Assembly: GCA_017617235.1 (NCBI GenBank)
Contig: JAFZWQ010000032.1
Span: 78,901 to 142,900, forward strand
Direction of reading: 5' to 3'
Length of the DNA: 64,000 nucleotides
Source: Bacteroidaceae bacterium
Lineage (GTDB): Bacteria > Bacteroidota > Bacteroidia > Bacteroidales > Bacteroidaceae
Positions 16,792 to 26,212 of the stretch are shown here, one piece after another. How positions within the stretch are numbered: position 1 is the stretch's first letter; each line of letters opens with the position of its first letter. Under the pieces are notes generated by a model. That model saw only the letters and a list, made by a program, of their open reading frames with translations. It had not been told where the DNA came from and searched no databases. Position numbers and translations under genes: made by a program.

Positions 16792-17490
16792 ATGAAAAAA
16801 ATACAGAAATTATTAAGAAGGATTGTGCTCCTGTTCTTTGGGAGTACAATCCTTTTCGTTATACTCTATCGTTGGTGTCCCGTTTACGTAACGCCACTAA
16901 TGGTGATACGTTGCGTTCAACAAGTCTGGCATGGCGAGAAGATTCGTCTGCGTCACCATTGGGTTCCCATCGAGAAAATATCGCCCTCACTTCCCGTTGC
17001 TGTTATGGCCAGCGAAGACCAACGATTTCTTGAGCATCATGGATTCGATTTCGACGCCATAGGTCAGGCCATCAAAGAACGACAGCGGGGCAAACGACAG
17101 CGTGGTGCCTCAACCATCAGCCAACAAACAGCCAAGAACGTATTTCTGTGGCCGGGTGGAGGTTGGTTCCGCAAAGGGCTTGAAGTGTACTTTACTGGTC
17201 TCATCGAAATTGTATGGGGCAAGGAACGCATCATGGAAGTGTACCTAAACTCCATCGAGATGGGCGACGGTATCTATGGTGCCGAAGCTGTAGCACAACT
17301 GCATTTCGGATACGAAGCCAGCAGACTAACGCGAGCAAACTGCGCCTTGATAGCAGCCACGCTTCCTAACCCTCTTCGGTTCAGTTCAAAGAATCCCTCA
17401 GCCTATATGCTTAGGCGACAGACATGGATATTGAACCAAATGCGTTACGTAGAAAGAATGATAAAGGAGAAGGAGAAAGAGAAAAAATGA
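16792..17490 (+). CDS. mtgA: Monofunctional peptidoglycan glycosyltransferase
   Basis: 232 residues: one N-terminal membrane anchor ([16 protein letters not shown]) and a GT51 domain with no transpeptidase part. The catalytic region [14 protein letters not shown] and [17 protein letters not shown] are both present, as is [15 protein letters not shown]. It polymerises lipid II into glycan strands at the inner membrane. The last codons are an A/G-rich charged tail, and the stop overlaps the next start as ATGA, which implies translational coupling with the DUF1460 gene. Confidence 0.95.
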   Translation: MKKIQKLLRRIVLLFFGSTILFVILYRWCPVYVTPLMVIRCVQQVWHGEKIRLRHHWVPIEKISPSLPVAVMASEDQRFLEHHGFDFDAIGQAIKERQRGKRQRGASTISQQTAKNVFLWPGGGWFRKGLEVYFTGLIEIVWGKERIMEVYLNSIEMGDGIYGAEAVAQLHFGYEASRLTRANCALIAATLPNPLRFSSKNPSAYMLRRQTWILNQMRYVERMIKEKEKEKK

Positions 17491-18332
17491 AACGTTTCAT
17501 ACTGCTTTCCTTTACATTATTCGTTTTTCATTTTGTGCTGGCACAAAACGACAGCATTCGCGTAGAGAACCTATTGGAACGCGGAAGGCACGAAGCCACC
17601 GCCCCACTCCACCTCTGGTACGCCCAACAACTCATAGGCACACCATACGTGGGACAAACGCTGGAAGTAAATAAAACAGAGCAACTGGTTGTAAATCTGC
17701 GTCAACTGGATTGTACCACATTTGTAGAAACGGCTATTGCTTTGGCTCTCACTCAACAGCAAGGCAGCACACGATATAGCGACTACAAACATAACCTAAC
17801 GACAATTCGCTATCGCGAGGGCATACTCGATGGTTACCCTTCACGCAATCATTACTTTACACAATGGATTGACAGCAACGAGCGACTCGGCATTGTTAAG
17901 GAAAGAACGGTACCCACAGCAATCAGCGCCATACAGGACATAAACCTCCACTACATGAGCCAGCACCCCGACCTCTATCCCATGTTGAAGAACGAGACAC
18001 ATGCACAGAAAAGAATCCGGGATTTCGAACAGGAATACGAAGGTCGGAAAGTACACTACGTGCCTCATTCCAAGCTCAATGGCACCAAGAACTCGGCATT
18101 GGGATTTGTGCAAGACGGCGACATTCTGGCTATTGTCACCAGGAAAGACGGTCTGGATACCTCACACATTGGCTTCGCCTTGTGGGGCAAGGACAAGCGT
18201 CTTCATCTCCTGAATGCCAGCCAAATACACAAAAAGGTGGTAATGGAACCCATGACGCTTTATCAGTATATGAGTAAACATCCCAGCCAGTTGGGGGTGC
18301 GAGTGATAGAGGTAAAAGGAAAGAGTGAATAG
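17487..18332 (+). CDS. DUF1460 protein (N-acetylmuramoyl-L-alanine amidase-like)
   Basis: 281 residues from the ATG that overlaps the mtgA stop; a longer frame from 17424 would lie inside mtgA and is not used. A signal peptide ([20 protein letters not shown]) sends it to the periplasm. The family has an NlpC/P60-like fold; the likely catalytic cysteine is in [14 protein letters not shown], and a histidine is in [11 protein letters not shown]. It probably cleaves peptidoglycan stem peptides, which fits coupling to a glycan polymerase. The substrate is inferred from the family only. Confidence 0.85.
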   Translation: MKRFILLSFTLFVFHFVLAQNDSIRVENLLERGRHEATAPLHLWYAQQLIGTPYVGQTLEVNKTEQLVVNLRQLDCTTFVETAIALALTQQQGSTRYSDYKHNLTTIRYREGILDGYPSRNHYFTQWIDSNERLGIVKERTVPTAISAIQDINLHYMSQHPDLYPMLKNETHAQKRIRDFEQEYEGRKVHYVPHSKLNGTKNSALGFVQDGDILAIVTRKDGLDTSHIGFALWGKDKRLHLLNASQIHKKVVMEPMTLYQYMSKHPSQLGVRVIEVKGKSE

Positions 18333-18399
18333 TGAAGAATTAAAAGGGAGTAATGACTTTTGGTCAGGGAGTAAAAATGGAAGTAAAAAGGAAGATATT

Positions 18400-19641
18400 A
18401 TGAAACGGCTGGTACTGTTAATTTTTCATTTTCTCATTCTCTCATTTTCTCACTATTTATTTGCGCAGCAGAACCGGATTTTCGTAGATAACGTCCGTTC
18501 TTTGCAAGTGATAATAGATGGAGACCCATTGGCTCCCCCCATCGCTGATATGGGTAAAAGACAAGAGTTGAACATTGAATTCGACGAGATGAGTCACGAC
18601 TACCACCGACTCATCTACCACATTCAGCATTGCAATGCCGACTGGACAGAAACAGAGGGATTGTTCGAAAGCGACTATCTATCAGGATTCAACGACCAAC
18701 CTATCGAGGATTACGAAAACTCTTTCAATACCACCCAACTCTACACCCACTACAGGCTCACGCTACCCAATGACGAAACACAGTTGCTGTTATCAGGCAA
18801 CTATTGCATAACGATTTACGAAGACGATGACCGCGATTCTCCCCTATTGCAAGCCGAATTCTGTATAGCAGAGTCCTCGGTTATGAGCATCATGGCTGAG
18901 ATTAGCGGCAATACCGACATCGACTTTAACCAGGAACATCAGCAACTATCGTACCAGATAAGTTATGGGAAACATCGCGTAATAGACCCTTTGCGTGAAA
19001 TCCATACCGTGGTGATGCAGAATCGAAGACTGGACAACCGTGTGGTAAACCTGGAGCCTAATATTCAACATGCCAACGGTATAGGATTCACTCACCAAAA
19101 CAAACTCATCTTCCCTGCTGGCAACGAATTCCACAAATTCGAGATTCTGGATGTACAAAAGCCAGGGCTTAATGTCGATAATATGCGCTGGTACGAACCT
19201 TATTACCATGCTACGTTATATGCCGACAAAGCCGCTCGCAACTACGAATACAACGAGGATCAGAATGGTGCCTTTGTTATGCGAAACGACGATGGAAATA
19301 ACGAAACAGAAAGCGAATACATCTGGGTGCATTTTACCTTTATGCCCAAAGAAGGCAAGGAATACGCCAACAACGAGGTTTACGTTTGGGGGCAATGGAG
19401 CAATGGTCCTCACGACCCCTCATGCCGTATGCAATGGAATCCGGAAAACAAAGCATACGAGGCCTCTGTCTTCCTTAAACAGGGCTACTACAACTACATG
19501 TATTTGCTGGATAATGGTAAGAATATCGACGGCAACTTCCACGAGACAGAGAACGAATATATCATCCTTGTCTATCACCGTCCACAAGGAGGACGCTACG
19601 ACAAGTTGGCGGGATATCGTGTAATGAGAACTGCGAATTAG
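18400..19641 (+). CDS. DUF5103 family, type IX secretion system plug-type protein
   Basis: 413 residues from ATG 18400, preceded by AAAAGGAAG; an in-frame ATG at 18325 overlaps the DUF1460 gene and would bury the signal peptide. Signal peptide LVLLIFHFLILSFSHYLFAQ. The body matches the DUF5103 pattern (NVRSLQVIIDGDPLAPP, HCNADWTETEGLFESDYLSGF, YVWGQWSN near the end). In Flavobacterium a protein of this family plugs the SprA translocon of the T9SS. That fits the two T9SS-type cargo proteins at 28-38 kb. It ends one base from the convergent PqqD-like gene. Confidence 0.8.
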   Translation: MKRLVLLIFHFLILSFSHYLFAQQNRIFVDNVRSLQVIIDGDPLAPPIADMGKRQELNIEFDEMSHDYHRLIYHIQHCNADWTETEGLFESDYLSGFNDQPIEDYENSFNTTQLYTHYRLTLPNDETQLLLSGNYCITIYEDDDRDSPLLQAEFCIAESSVMSIMAEISGNTDIDFNQEHQQLSYQISYGKHRVIDPLREIHTVVMQNRRLDNRVVNLEPNIQHANGIGFTHQNKLIFPAGNEFHKFEILDVQKPGLNVDNMRWYEPYYHATLYADKAARNYEYNEDQNGAFVMRNDDGNNETESEYIWVHFTFMPKEGKEYANNEVYVWGQWSNGPHDPSCRMQWNPENKAYEASVFLKQGYYNYMYLLDNGKNIDGNFHETENEYIILVYHRPQGGRYDKLAGYRVMRTAN

Positions 19642-19642
19642 G

Positions 19643-19906
19643 CTAAATCAAGCCAATTTCCTGCCACTGCTTGGCAATAGCCTCAGCATCATTACGGGCG
19701 GTTTCAGCATCCACCTCATATTCGTCGGTCAAGATTTTCACCATATCATCGATTCCGAAATCACGTTCCAGCAAGCCGCGCCACAAAAGTGCAGCACTCT
19801 CGTTCAGGCTGATAATCTTGGAGAAATCGATATTTTTAAGTCCTGTGGCAACAATCACATGTTCGCCACAAATGGTACGTAGTTCAAAACCTTCCTTAAT
19901 CTTCAT
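19643..19906 (-). CDS. PqqD-like peptide-binding (RRE) protein
   Basis: 87 residues, the length and pattern of PqqD: a short beta hairpin (FELRTICGEHVIVAT), then LNESAALLWRGL and a C-terminal winged-helix half ending KQWQEIGLI. PqqD-type domains bind the leader of a ribosomal precursor peptide and present it to a modifying enzyme. The start overlaps the stop of the S26-type peptidase gene as ATGA. No peptide precursor is seen next to it, so the partner is unknown. It converges with the T9SS plug gene one base away. Confidence 0.85.
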   Translation of the reverse strand: MKIKEGFELRTICGEHVIVATGLKNIDFSKIISLNESAALLWRGLLERDFGIDDMVKILTDEYEVDAETARNDAEAIAKQWQEIGLI

Positions 19907-20430
19907 ATGACAGCTTTATAGATAAACAACAAATATCGACGGATGGGCAACAAACGTCTCCACAAACGAATGCGGTGTTTCAAAACAGGGTCACTGGCCA
20001 ATATCGTACGACCAGGACGCAAATAGTGAGTAACAACACCTGCCACATCCCATCGTTTGCAGATTTCCGTACCTTGCAGATTGCCATCGCCCATCAGGAT
20101 GACATCGTCACCATCGAAATCTATGATTCGATGCAGCACATAGTGGTCAGGCGATATTTCAGCCAGCACAGCATCGCCCACCTGTAAAACATCCGGAGCA
20201 TCCAGAATAACCCTGTCACGCTGATGTTCCAAAAAAGGACGCATACTGTATCCCTTGACAGAAATCGTAGCCGTATGTCCCTCGCGTATCATATCGCGTG
20301 CCATACCCAACAGGACTGCATTGGGAATCTCCTTTTTTTCCTCTCCGCTTTCAACTCCATTACGACGGCGGTAGCTGGCACGAACAGGCGTCATCAGCCA
20401 TCGCAGAATCTTCATTGCCAATTTCTTCAT
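19903..20430 (-). CDS. S24/S26-type serine peptidase (signal-peptidase-like)
   Basis: 175 residues. The nucleophile region is ISVKGYSMRPFLEHQ (Ser at about residue 62), followed by GDAVLAEIS and YVLHRIIDFDGD, where a His stands where bacterial type I signal peptidases have Lys, as in the S26B (archaeal/ER) kind. MGDGNLQGTE supplies the usual GDN-like turn. No N-terminal signal anchor is evident; a weak hydrophobic tail ends the protein. Preceded by an unusually strong Shine-Dalgarno for this phylum (AGGAGGG, 6 bases before ATG). Probably trims a peptide handled by the neighbouring PqqD-like and kinase-like proteins. Confidence 0.75.
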   Translation of the reverse strand: MKKLAMKILRWLMTPVRASYRRRNGVESGEEKKEIPNAVLLGMARDMIREGHTATISVKGYSMRPFLEHQRDRVILDAPDVLQVGDAVLAEISPDHYVLHRIIDFDGDDVILMGDGNLQGTEICKRWDVAGVVTHYLRPGRTILASDPVLKHRIRLWRRLLPIRRYLLFIYKAVI

Positions 20431-20448
20431 CTGTTACCCTCCTGCAAC

Positions 20449-21339
20449 TTAGTCCTTTGCCTTAATTGTCCCATAGCACAAACGGGCGGCATCCGCATCG
20501 GGCAGACATCCCAGCTCGTATATCCCCACCTTGCTGATAAGTACGGACAACGTGTCACAAACGCCCAGATACACTCGTTCGTCCCATTTCATACTACTGG
20601 CAGCCGGCAATAACTGTGCCAAAGACTCCACAGGAGCCATCCGTCGAATCTCGTTTTTCTTGCGTTGCTGTATGCGTACAATGGCACCTACTGGAGCCTC
20701 GATGTTACGGTAGCATGGGGTTTTCCCGCTCCATGGAGTACCATATACCACAGGCGTACCATCCACAATACGCATCACAGGATTATCATCGTTCATCAGG
20801 TCACAACCTGGAATATTCTTATACCAGAGATAAGTATGTGTGCTCTTACCAGTTCCACTGGGGGCAGTCATCAGGTAGCCATAGCCGTCTTTACGGATTA
20901 CACTGGCATGTAGCAACAGGGTTTGCATGTTGGCCGTAGCAAAGGCATAGGCCATCATCAGAGCGTTATTCAGGGCAAAATTGCGATTATTGGTATCGGC
21001 AGCTAATAAGCGAACCCGGCATTGACGAAACTCCTTGTCGGCATACAGGATACCGCACAGCACCTGCATCGGGTTGCTCATTTCTATCATATATCCCCCA
21101 TCCGGAAACTGATAAACCCCGTAGTTGTTGCCACTGCCATCGAATTGCCCCACCTCAATACGTTCGGCATGAACATCGGCAGTTTCATCAACGGTCAATA
21201 CGAACACAGGATTCTCGTTCGCAGGAATATCATGTACAGTGAAAGGACTGAACGAGGGTATCAACGAATCGTCCGCACCTTCGTCCTTGTATTGAACTTG
21301 GAACAAATGTCCACCGACACGATAATGGGAAATCCTCAT
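20449..21339 (-). CDS. HprK-related kinase / PEP-carboxykinase-like P-loop protein
   Basis: 296 residues. The C-terminal half holds a P-loop TAPSGTGKSTHTYLW at about residue 160 and an acidic motif LMNDDNPVMRI about 25 residues on, the arrangement of HPr kinase/phosphorylase. The N-terminal 120 residues are unlike HprK. HprK-related kinases beside PqqD-like proteins are known in peptide-modification loci and in some lasso-peptide clusters, where a kinase phosphorylates the peptide. Its ATG overlaps the stop of the exported protein gene upstream, and the S26 peptidase follows after 18 bases. Substrate unknown. Confidence 0.75.
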   Translation of the reverse strand: MRISHYRVGGHLFQVQYKDEGADDSLIPSFSPFTVHDIPANENPVFVLTVDETADVHAERIEVGQFDGSGNNYGVYQFPDGGYMIEMSNPMQVLCGILYADKEFRQCRVRLLAADTNNRNFALNNALMMAYAFATANMQTLLLHASVIRKDGYGYLMTAPSGTGKSTHTYLWYKNIPGCDLMNDDNPVMRIVDGTPVVYGTPWSGKTPCYRNIEAPVGAIVRIQQRKKNEIRRMAPVESLAQLLPAASSMKWDERVYLGVCDTLSVLISKVGIYELGCLPDADAARLCYGTIKAKD

Positions 21340-21809
21340 TTCTTGACGTCGTTTTTCACGCTATCCGTTTTCTCCTCCTGCAGAAGAGAAGTCTCAATGA
21401 TTTCGCTGTCCACCCATTCTTCAGATTCAAAACGGAAGATGTCGACTCCCACGAACTGCAGGTCAAGATGACCGGATTCGCGATACTTTTTACGTACCTT
21501 TTGGAATTTTTTTTCAGCCTTTGCCTTGTTCTTGTCGAAAAAGACAGCACAGGTCATGTGTTCCCGTAACTGATTGGCCACTAAAAAGTTGTTGAACTGC
21601 AAGGTATACAACGAGCGGTCGGCCAGGAAGCCATTGGGCATCACATAGGCGTCCACGGCCTGTAAATCTGTCATCACTGCCACAGAGTCCGTGAACGACA
21701 ATGCAGCACCAAACATATAAACGCGCTGTTTCGTGGGCTTCGTAGTAGCCGCAAAAACTGCGGCAACAAAGCCGACCAACAGTATACCAAGGAAAAACTT
21801 CCTTATCAT
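21336..21809 (-). CDS. Small exported protein of unknown function in the rpoD operon
   Basis: 157 residues. An N-terminal segment [19 protein letters not shown] looks like a signal peptide or single anchor. The rest is soluble and charged ([20 protein letters not shown]) with an acidic tail. I do not recognise the family. It overlaps rpoD upstream and the kinase-like gene downstream, both as ATGA, so it is translated as part of that run and may be the sensor, substrate or scaffold of the cassette. Confidence 0.7.
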   Translation of the reverse strand: MIRKFFLGILLVGFVAAVFAATTKPTKQRVYMFGAALSFTDSVAVMTDLQAVDAYVMPNGFLADRSLYTLQFNNFLVANQLREHMTCAVFFDKNKAKAEKKFQKVRKKYRESGHLDLQFVGVDIFRFESEEWVDSEIIETSLLQEEKTDSVKNDVKK

Positions 21810-22666
21810 CCCAGATATGATTTCAGGAGTTTGTTCTTCGAATTCTGACGCAAACGGCGGATAGCCTTTTCCTTAATCTGGCGTACACGTTCACGAGTTA
21901 GATTAAATTCGTCACCGATTTCCTCGAGCGTCATTTCCTGACGACCAATACCGAAGAACATCTGGATGATGGCCTTTTCGCGTTCCGTCAGGGTATCCAA
22001 CGCACGGTCTATCTCGCGCGACAGGCTCTCGTTCACCAATGTGCGGTCTGCCATAGGCGAATCATCGTTAACCAGAACGTCAAGCAACGAATTGTCCTCG
22101 CCTTCCACAAAGGGAGCATCAACAGAAATGTGACGACCACTTACCTTCAGCGTGTCACTAATCTTATCTACGGGCAAGTCGAGTTCCTCGGCCAATTCAT
22201 CGGGACTTGGGCGACGCTCGTTCTCCTGCTCGAACTTACTATATGCCTTACTGATTTTATTCAGCGAGCCCACCTGGTTCAAAGGCAGACGCACGATACG
22301 GCTCTGTTCGGCCAATGCCTGCAAAATGGACTGACGAATCCACCAAACAGCGTACGAAATAAACTTGAAACCACGTGTCTCGTCAAACTTCTCGGCTGCC
22401 TTTATCAAACCCAGGTTACCCTCGTTGATAAGGTCGGGCAGCGAAAGGCCCTGATTCTGATATTGTTTGGCAACTGAAACCACAAAGCGCAAATTGGCCT
22501 TTGTCAGTTTCTCCAGAGCTGCACGGTCGCCCTTACGGATACGCTGGGCTAATTCCACTTCCTCCTCAACAACAATTAGGTCCTCGCGACCTATTTCTTG
22601 CAGGTATTTATCGAGCGACGCACTCTCGCGGTTCGTGATGCTTTTGGTGATTTTTAACTGCTTCAT
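21806..22666 (-). CDS. rpoD: RNA polymerase primary sigma factor
   Basis: 286 residues from ATG 22666 ([22 protein letters not shown]). An in-frame ATG at 22705 lies upstream of the -7 box at 22692-22699 and cannot be the start of the main transcript. No region 1.1 is present, as usual in Bacteroidetes. Region 2 has the core-binding and -10 segments ([30 protein letters not shown]) and region 4 the helix-turn-helix [17 protein letters not shown]. It reads the TTTG/TAnnTTTG promoters seen across this window. The stop overlaps the next gene, so four further genes are probably co-expressed with it. Confidence 0.97.
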   Translation of the reverse strand: MKQLKITKSITNRESASLDKYLQEIGREDLIVVEEEVELAQRIRKGDRAALEKLTKANLRFVVSVAKQYQNQGLSLPDLINEGNLGLIKAAEKFDETRGFKFISYAVWWIRQSILQALAEQSRIVRLPLNQVGSLNKISKAYSKFEQENERRPSPDELAEELDLPVDKISDTLKVSGRHISVDAPFVEGEDNSLLDVLVNDDSPMADRTLVNESLSREIDRALDTLTEREKAIIQMFFGIGRQEMTLEEIGDEFNLTRERVRQIKEKAIRRLRQNSKNKLLKSYLG

Positions 22667-22691
22667 TCTCTTATGTGCATAATAAACGGCG

Positions 22692-22723
22692 CAAATATAG
22701 CGCATTTCTTCGGAAAATTCAAA
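22692..22723 (-). promoter_or_regulatory. rpoD promoter
   Basis: Minus strand TTTG (22720-22723), 20 bases, TATATTTG (22692-22699). It fixes the rpoD start downstream at 22666, with a leader of about 20 bases. Confidence 0.75.
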
Positions 22724-22752
22724 TTTTTTGCCAAAATTATTTTCACAAAAGT

Positions 22753-22789
22753 ATGACGGAGCTTGAATCGTTCACGACCAAGCCCCGTC
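22753..22789 (-). terminator. htrA terminator
   Basis: TGACGGAGCTTG (22753-22764) pairs with CAAGCCCCGTCA (22778-22789) with one mismatch. On the minus strand TACTTTTG follows. It separates htrA from rpoD. Confidence 0.75.
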
Positions 22790-22813
22790 AGATTTAACTA
22801 AAAGAGTATATGT

Positions 22814-24295
22814 TTATTCGTTCAAATCCACCACGAAGGAAACCTTACGTCCACTGGGTTTCAAAGCCTTAATCCACAGGGCGCGGTCAGAAGACTGGTT
22901 GGCAGACTTCACTGCTTCTTCCCAATCGTCAACGGACAGCATCTTCTTATCGTTCACCTCCAGGATGATAGTACCCTTCGAGGCTCCGGCATCCATCATC
23001 TTTCCTCTGCGGATGGCACTAATGGTCAGACCATAGTTGATATTGAAGATCTGCTTTTCCACTTCGGAAACAATCTTCAGGTTTACACCCAACTGGTCGA
23101 GGTCCACTTCGGTCATCACCTTCGTGTTACCCTGAGCATTCCGCAAGGTTACACTCGTGGTCTTGGTCTTTTTATTGCGGATATAGGTAACCTCCACCTT
23201 GTCGCCCGGCTTGTGCTGGGCAATCTGCTCCTGCAGTTCCGTCATCTTCGTAACTTCCTTATTATCCATTTTGGTGATGACATCGCCTTGCTCCAAACCG
23301 GCCTCCTCGGCAGCACTACCATCGGTAACCTTGGCCACGTACACACCCGTTACGGTGCCCAAGTCGGGGTTATTACCCTTTGATTTCTCCATATCAATGT
23401 ACTTGTCGGCATCCTGTCCCTGAACGCCCAGAATGGCGCGCTGCACGGTACCATATACCTTCAGGTCTGCAACCACCTTGTTCATGATGGTAGTGGGAAT
23501 AGCGAAGCCGTAACCGGCATACGAACCCGTCTGACTGTAAATCATGGAGTTAATACCTACCAACTCGCCCTGTTCGTTCACTAATGCACCACCCGAGTTT
23601 CCTGCATTGATGGCAGCATCGGTCTGGATGAAGCTCTCGATATCGTTGGCACCCAGTCGGCGGGCCTTGGCCGATACGACACCTGCAGTAACCGTAGAGG
23701 TAAGGTTGAAGGGATTACCCACAGCCAGCACCCACTGACCCAGTTTCAGGTTGTCCGAGTTGCCAATCTTGATGGCAGGCAGGTTCTTGGCATCAATCTT
23801 CACAAGGGCCAGGTCTGTCGTTTCGTCCGTTCCAATTATACGGCCCTTAAACTCGCGACTGTCATTCAATTTAACGGTAATCTCATCGGCCTGACCAACT
23901 ACGTGGTTGTTCGTAACGATGTAACCGTCCGAAGAAATGATGACGCCACTGCCTGCACCCTGACGGTCGGGTTGCTTATACTCGCGCTGCTGAGGCTGCT
24001 GACGACGCTGGCCAAAGCCGAAGAAATCGCCGAAGAAATCCTCAAAGGGATCTTGCACCTGTACTTTCTGTGTCTTACCCTGAATGGTAACGGAAATATA
24101 CACCACGCTGTTCACAGCCGACTCGGCAGCATTGGTCAAGTCGACATAGGCACTGGGAACTGTCACAGGAGCCACAACAGGATTGGGCTCAGGCAATGTC
24201 TGCTGGGATTTCTTATTCACAACGGCAGCAGTCATCACGCTGCTACCCAAAACAAGGGCGATGGCGCCCATCCATGTCTTTGTTTGCTTATTCAT
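22814..24295 (-). CDS. htrA: Periplasmic serine protease, Do/DegQ (HtrA) family
   Basis: 493 residues. N-terminal signal/anchor (IALVLGSSVMTAAVV), a Gln-rich LA loop (FGFGQRRQQPQQREYKQ) and a trypsin-like domain with the triad in TNNHVVG (His), TTDLALVKID (Asp) and GNSGGALVNEQG (Ser). Two PDZ domains follow, the first around GVYVAKVTDGSAAEEAGL, the second near the C-terminus. These proteases degrade or refold damaged envelope proteins. The -7 box TAATTTTG at 24362-24369 has only a weak -33 partner, which could point to stress control. Monocistronic. Confidence 0.96.
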   Translation of the reverse strand: MNKQTKTWMGAIALVLGSSVMTAAVVNKKSQQTLPEPNPVVAPVTVPSAYVDLTNAAESAVNSVVYISVTIQGKTQKVQVQDPFEDFFGDFFGFGQRRQQPQQREYKQPDRQGAGSGVIISSDGYIVTNNHVVGQADEITVKLNDSREFKGRIIGTDETTDLALVKIDAKNLPAIKIGNSDNLKLGQWVLAVGNPFNLTSTVTAGVVSAKARRLGANDIESFIQTDAAINAGNSGGALVNEQGELVGINSMIYSQTGSYAGYGFAIPTTIMNKVVADLKVYGTVQRAILGVQGQDADKYIDMEKSKGNNPDLGTVTGVYVAKVTDGSAAEEAGLEQGDVITKMDNKEVTKMTELQEQIAQHKPGDKVEVTYIRNKKTKTTSVTLRNAQGNTKVMTEVDLDQLGVNLKIVSEVEKQIFNINYGLTISAIRRGKMMDAGASKGTIILEVNDKKMLSVDDWEEAVKSANQSSDRALWIKALKPSGRKVSFVVDLNE

Positions 24296-24361
24296 ATTCC
24301 AATCTTTTGTTTGTTAATATCACTTTTTGCCCATTGTTTCGGGCTTTTGCCTTTTCTGACA

Positions 24362-24394
24362 CAAAATTAGTGCAAAAGTTGTATCAGTAGACAT
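24362..24394 (-). promoter_or_regulatory. htrA promoter (weak -33)
   Basis: Minus-strand TAATTTTG at 24362-24369 is a full -7 match. About 21 bases upstream there is only ATGT in place of TTTG. Confidence 0.45.
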
Positions 24395-24460
24395 TTTGTC
24401 TGCCGTTTTTAAACCTATTTAATGCACAAAGGGACGGTTTTCACATTCGTTAAAACATTA

Positions 24461-24488
24461 TTTTCACTTTTCACTTTTCATTTTTAAT
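24461..24488. repeat. Heptanucleotide repeat upstream of rnpB
   Basis: In register: TTTTCAC, TTTTCAC, TTTTCAT, TTTTAAT. It covers the place where the -33 box of the rnpB promoter would lie. Confidence 0.6.
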
Positions 24489-24505
24489 TAAATGTTGTAC
24501 CTTTG
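24474..24505 (+). promoter_or_regulatory. rnpB promoter
   Basis: TACCTTTG at 24498-24505 is an exact -7 box about 7 bases before the RNA. The -33 position holds only CTTT, inside a 7-bp repeat. Confidence 0.6.
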
Positions 24506-24511
24506 CGGAGA

Positions 24512-24870
24512 AAGATGGAGAGCATGCCGGCTTGTCGCTGTCCCCTGAAGGGGAAAGAGGAAAGTCTGGGCAACAAAGGGCAATCCGCTTCCTAACGGGA
24601 AGAAGTCCGCGAGGGCTTGTCGATGCAGAAGAAAATAACCGCCCGTAAGGGTAAGGGTGAGAAGGTGGGGTAAGAGCCCACCAGGCGCATGGCGACATGC
24701 GTGCTGTGCATCCCGGATGTTGAAAGTTCATGTATACCGGCGTCTGAGGGCGGCCCGTCCGAGCCGGAGGGTAGAACGATAGAGGCCGACTGGTGACAGC
24801 GGTCGTAGATAAATGGCAAGCGGCAGCATTGCTGCGCACAGAACCCGGCTTATAGGCAAGCTCCCCTTCT
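24512..24870 (+). ncRNA. rnpB: RNase P RNA (class A)
   Basis: About 355 bases carrying the universal landmarks: GAGGAAAGTCTGGGCAAC near the 5' end and ACAGAACCCGGCTTATAGGC near the 3' end. P1 forms between GGAGAGCATGCC (from 24517) and GGCAAGCTCC (to 24864). It is the catalytic RNA that removes 5' leaders from tRNA precursors. The exact ends are estimated from P1 and from the promoter. The gene lies 18 bases before the YihY-type gene and may be read into it. Confidence 0.93.
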
Positions 24871-24887
24871 TTCTTAATATATAAGAT

Positions 24888-26201
24888 ATGGTAACATTGA
24901 ACCAAATTAAACGATTCTTCAGTCGCGATGTGTGGCGCATCTCAGACGAGAATCTCTCGTGGGGAGAGAAGCTATGGATAGGAACGGCACGACGTACCAT
25001 CATCACTATCGACGGCTTTCGCCAAAACAACCTCACCAGTTACGCCGCAGCCCTCACTTATAGCTGCATTCTGGCCGCAGTACCAGTGTTAGCCATCATC
25101 TTCGCCATTGCCCGCGGATTCAACTTTGGCACCGTTATCGAGGAACAGTTGCGTTCCAACCTCTCCATCAACGACAACATTGCCGACACCGTGTTTGGTT
25201 TCATCGATTCCTATCTCGAGCACACCCACAGCGGAATCTTCCTGGGTTTCGGCCTCATCATGTTGCTTTACACGGTGGTCATGCTGACATCGAGTATCGA
25301 GACCGCTTTCAATACCATCTGGCACGTGCGTTCGTCGCGCAACATTTATCGTCGCAGCATCGACTACGTCACGGTATTCCTCATCCTGCCCCTGCTCATC
25401 GTGGTTACCAGTGGTTTCTCTGTCTTCATGATTACGCTCACCAGCCTGTTCAGTGAATACGTCATCCTGAGCAACACGATGGAGTTTGTCATCCAGACAG
25501 CTCCCATGGTGCTTTGGTGCATTGCCTTCATCGCGCTCTACAAACTGATGCCGAACACCCACGTACGCTGGCGGGCAGCCATTGTGCCGGGCATAGTGGT
25601 GGGTGCCATCTTCCAAATCCTTCAGTACCTTTATATCCACTACCAGATTGTCCTTTCTAGTTACAACGCCATATACGGTTCGTTTGCAGCATTGCCAATG
25701 TTCATGTTGTGGCTGAACATTTCGTGGATTATCTGTCTGGTGGGTGCCCAGATGTGCTATGCCAACCAGAATGTGGACGAATATGCCTTCACCAAGGATT
25801 CGCAGCACATGTCAAGATGCGACCACGACACGCTTTGCATACTGCTTCTGAGCGCCATTGCCCACCGTTTCGCCGAAGGCATGCCTCCCCACTCTGTTCA
25901 CTCGCTGTCGCACGATAGCGGTTTGCCGCACACCATCATACAAGGGTTGATTTACGAACTGACTGCGGCTGGCTTGATTAGCGAGACGAACGACGATACG
26001 GGTCGTCGCCAGCATTATCTGCCCAAGCAGGATATTCACCGGATGACCATCAACAGCATCATCCACCGGATCGACACCCACGGCATTGGACGTATTCCCC
26101 TGAACTGGTCGGAAGGCAATGCCAATTGGAACGAAATACGTAAGATTCGGGCCAGCCTGACTGTAGCCAATGGCGAAACCACACTGGCAGACCTGTGTTA
26201 A
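24888..26201 (+). CDS. YihY/BrkB-family inner-membrane protein
   Basis: 437 residues. Six membrane segments are expected in residues about 45-290, with the family pattern NLTSYAAALTYSCILAAVPV, SSIETAFNTIWHVRSSR and YGSFAALPMFMLWLNISWI. The C-terminal 130 residues are soluble and look like a winged-helix-type domain (LLSAIAHRFAEGMPPHS, SGLPHTIIQGLIYELTAAGL). The family was once called ribonuclease BN; that activity belongs to another gene and the role here is unknown. Located directly after rnpB. Confidence 0.88.
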   Translation: MVTLNQIKRFFSRDVWRISDENLSWGEKLWIGTARRTIITIDGFRQNNLTSYAAALTYSCILAAVPVLAIIFAIARGFNFGTVIEEQLRSNLSINDNIADTVFGFIDSYLEHTHSGIFLGFGLIMLLYTVVMLTSSIETAFNTIWHVRSSRNIYRRSIDYVTVFLILPLLIVVTSGFSVFMITLTSLFSEYVILSNTMEFVIQTAPMVLWCIAFIALYKLMPNTHVRWRAAIVPGIVVGAIFQILQYLYIHYQIVLSSYNAIYGSFAALPMFMLWLNISWIICLVGAQMCYANQNVDEYAFTKDSQHMSRCDHDTLCILLLSAIAHRFAEGMPPHSVHSLSHDSGLPHTIIQGLIYELTAAGLISETNDDTGRRQHYLPKQDIHRMTINSIIHRIDTHGIGRIPLNWSEGNANWNEIRKIRASLTVANGETTLADLC

Positions 26202-26212
26202 TTCCCATCGAT

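Noticed and set aside
22667-22705. N-terminal extension of RpoD
   Set aside because: The extension would begin upstream of the -7 box of the only good promoter, and family members start at MKQLKI-type sequence.
24471-24905. 144-residue open frame on the minus strand
   Set aside because: It lies opposite RNase P RNA and arises from that structured RNA.
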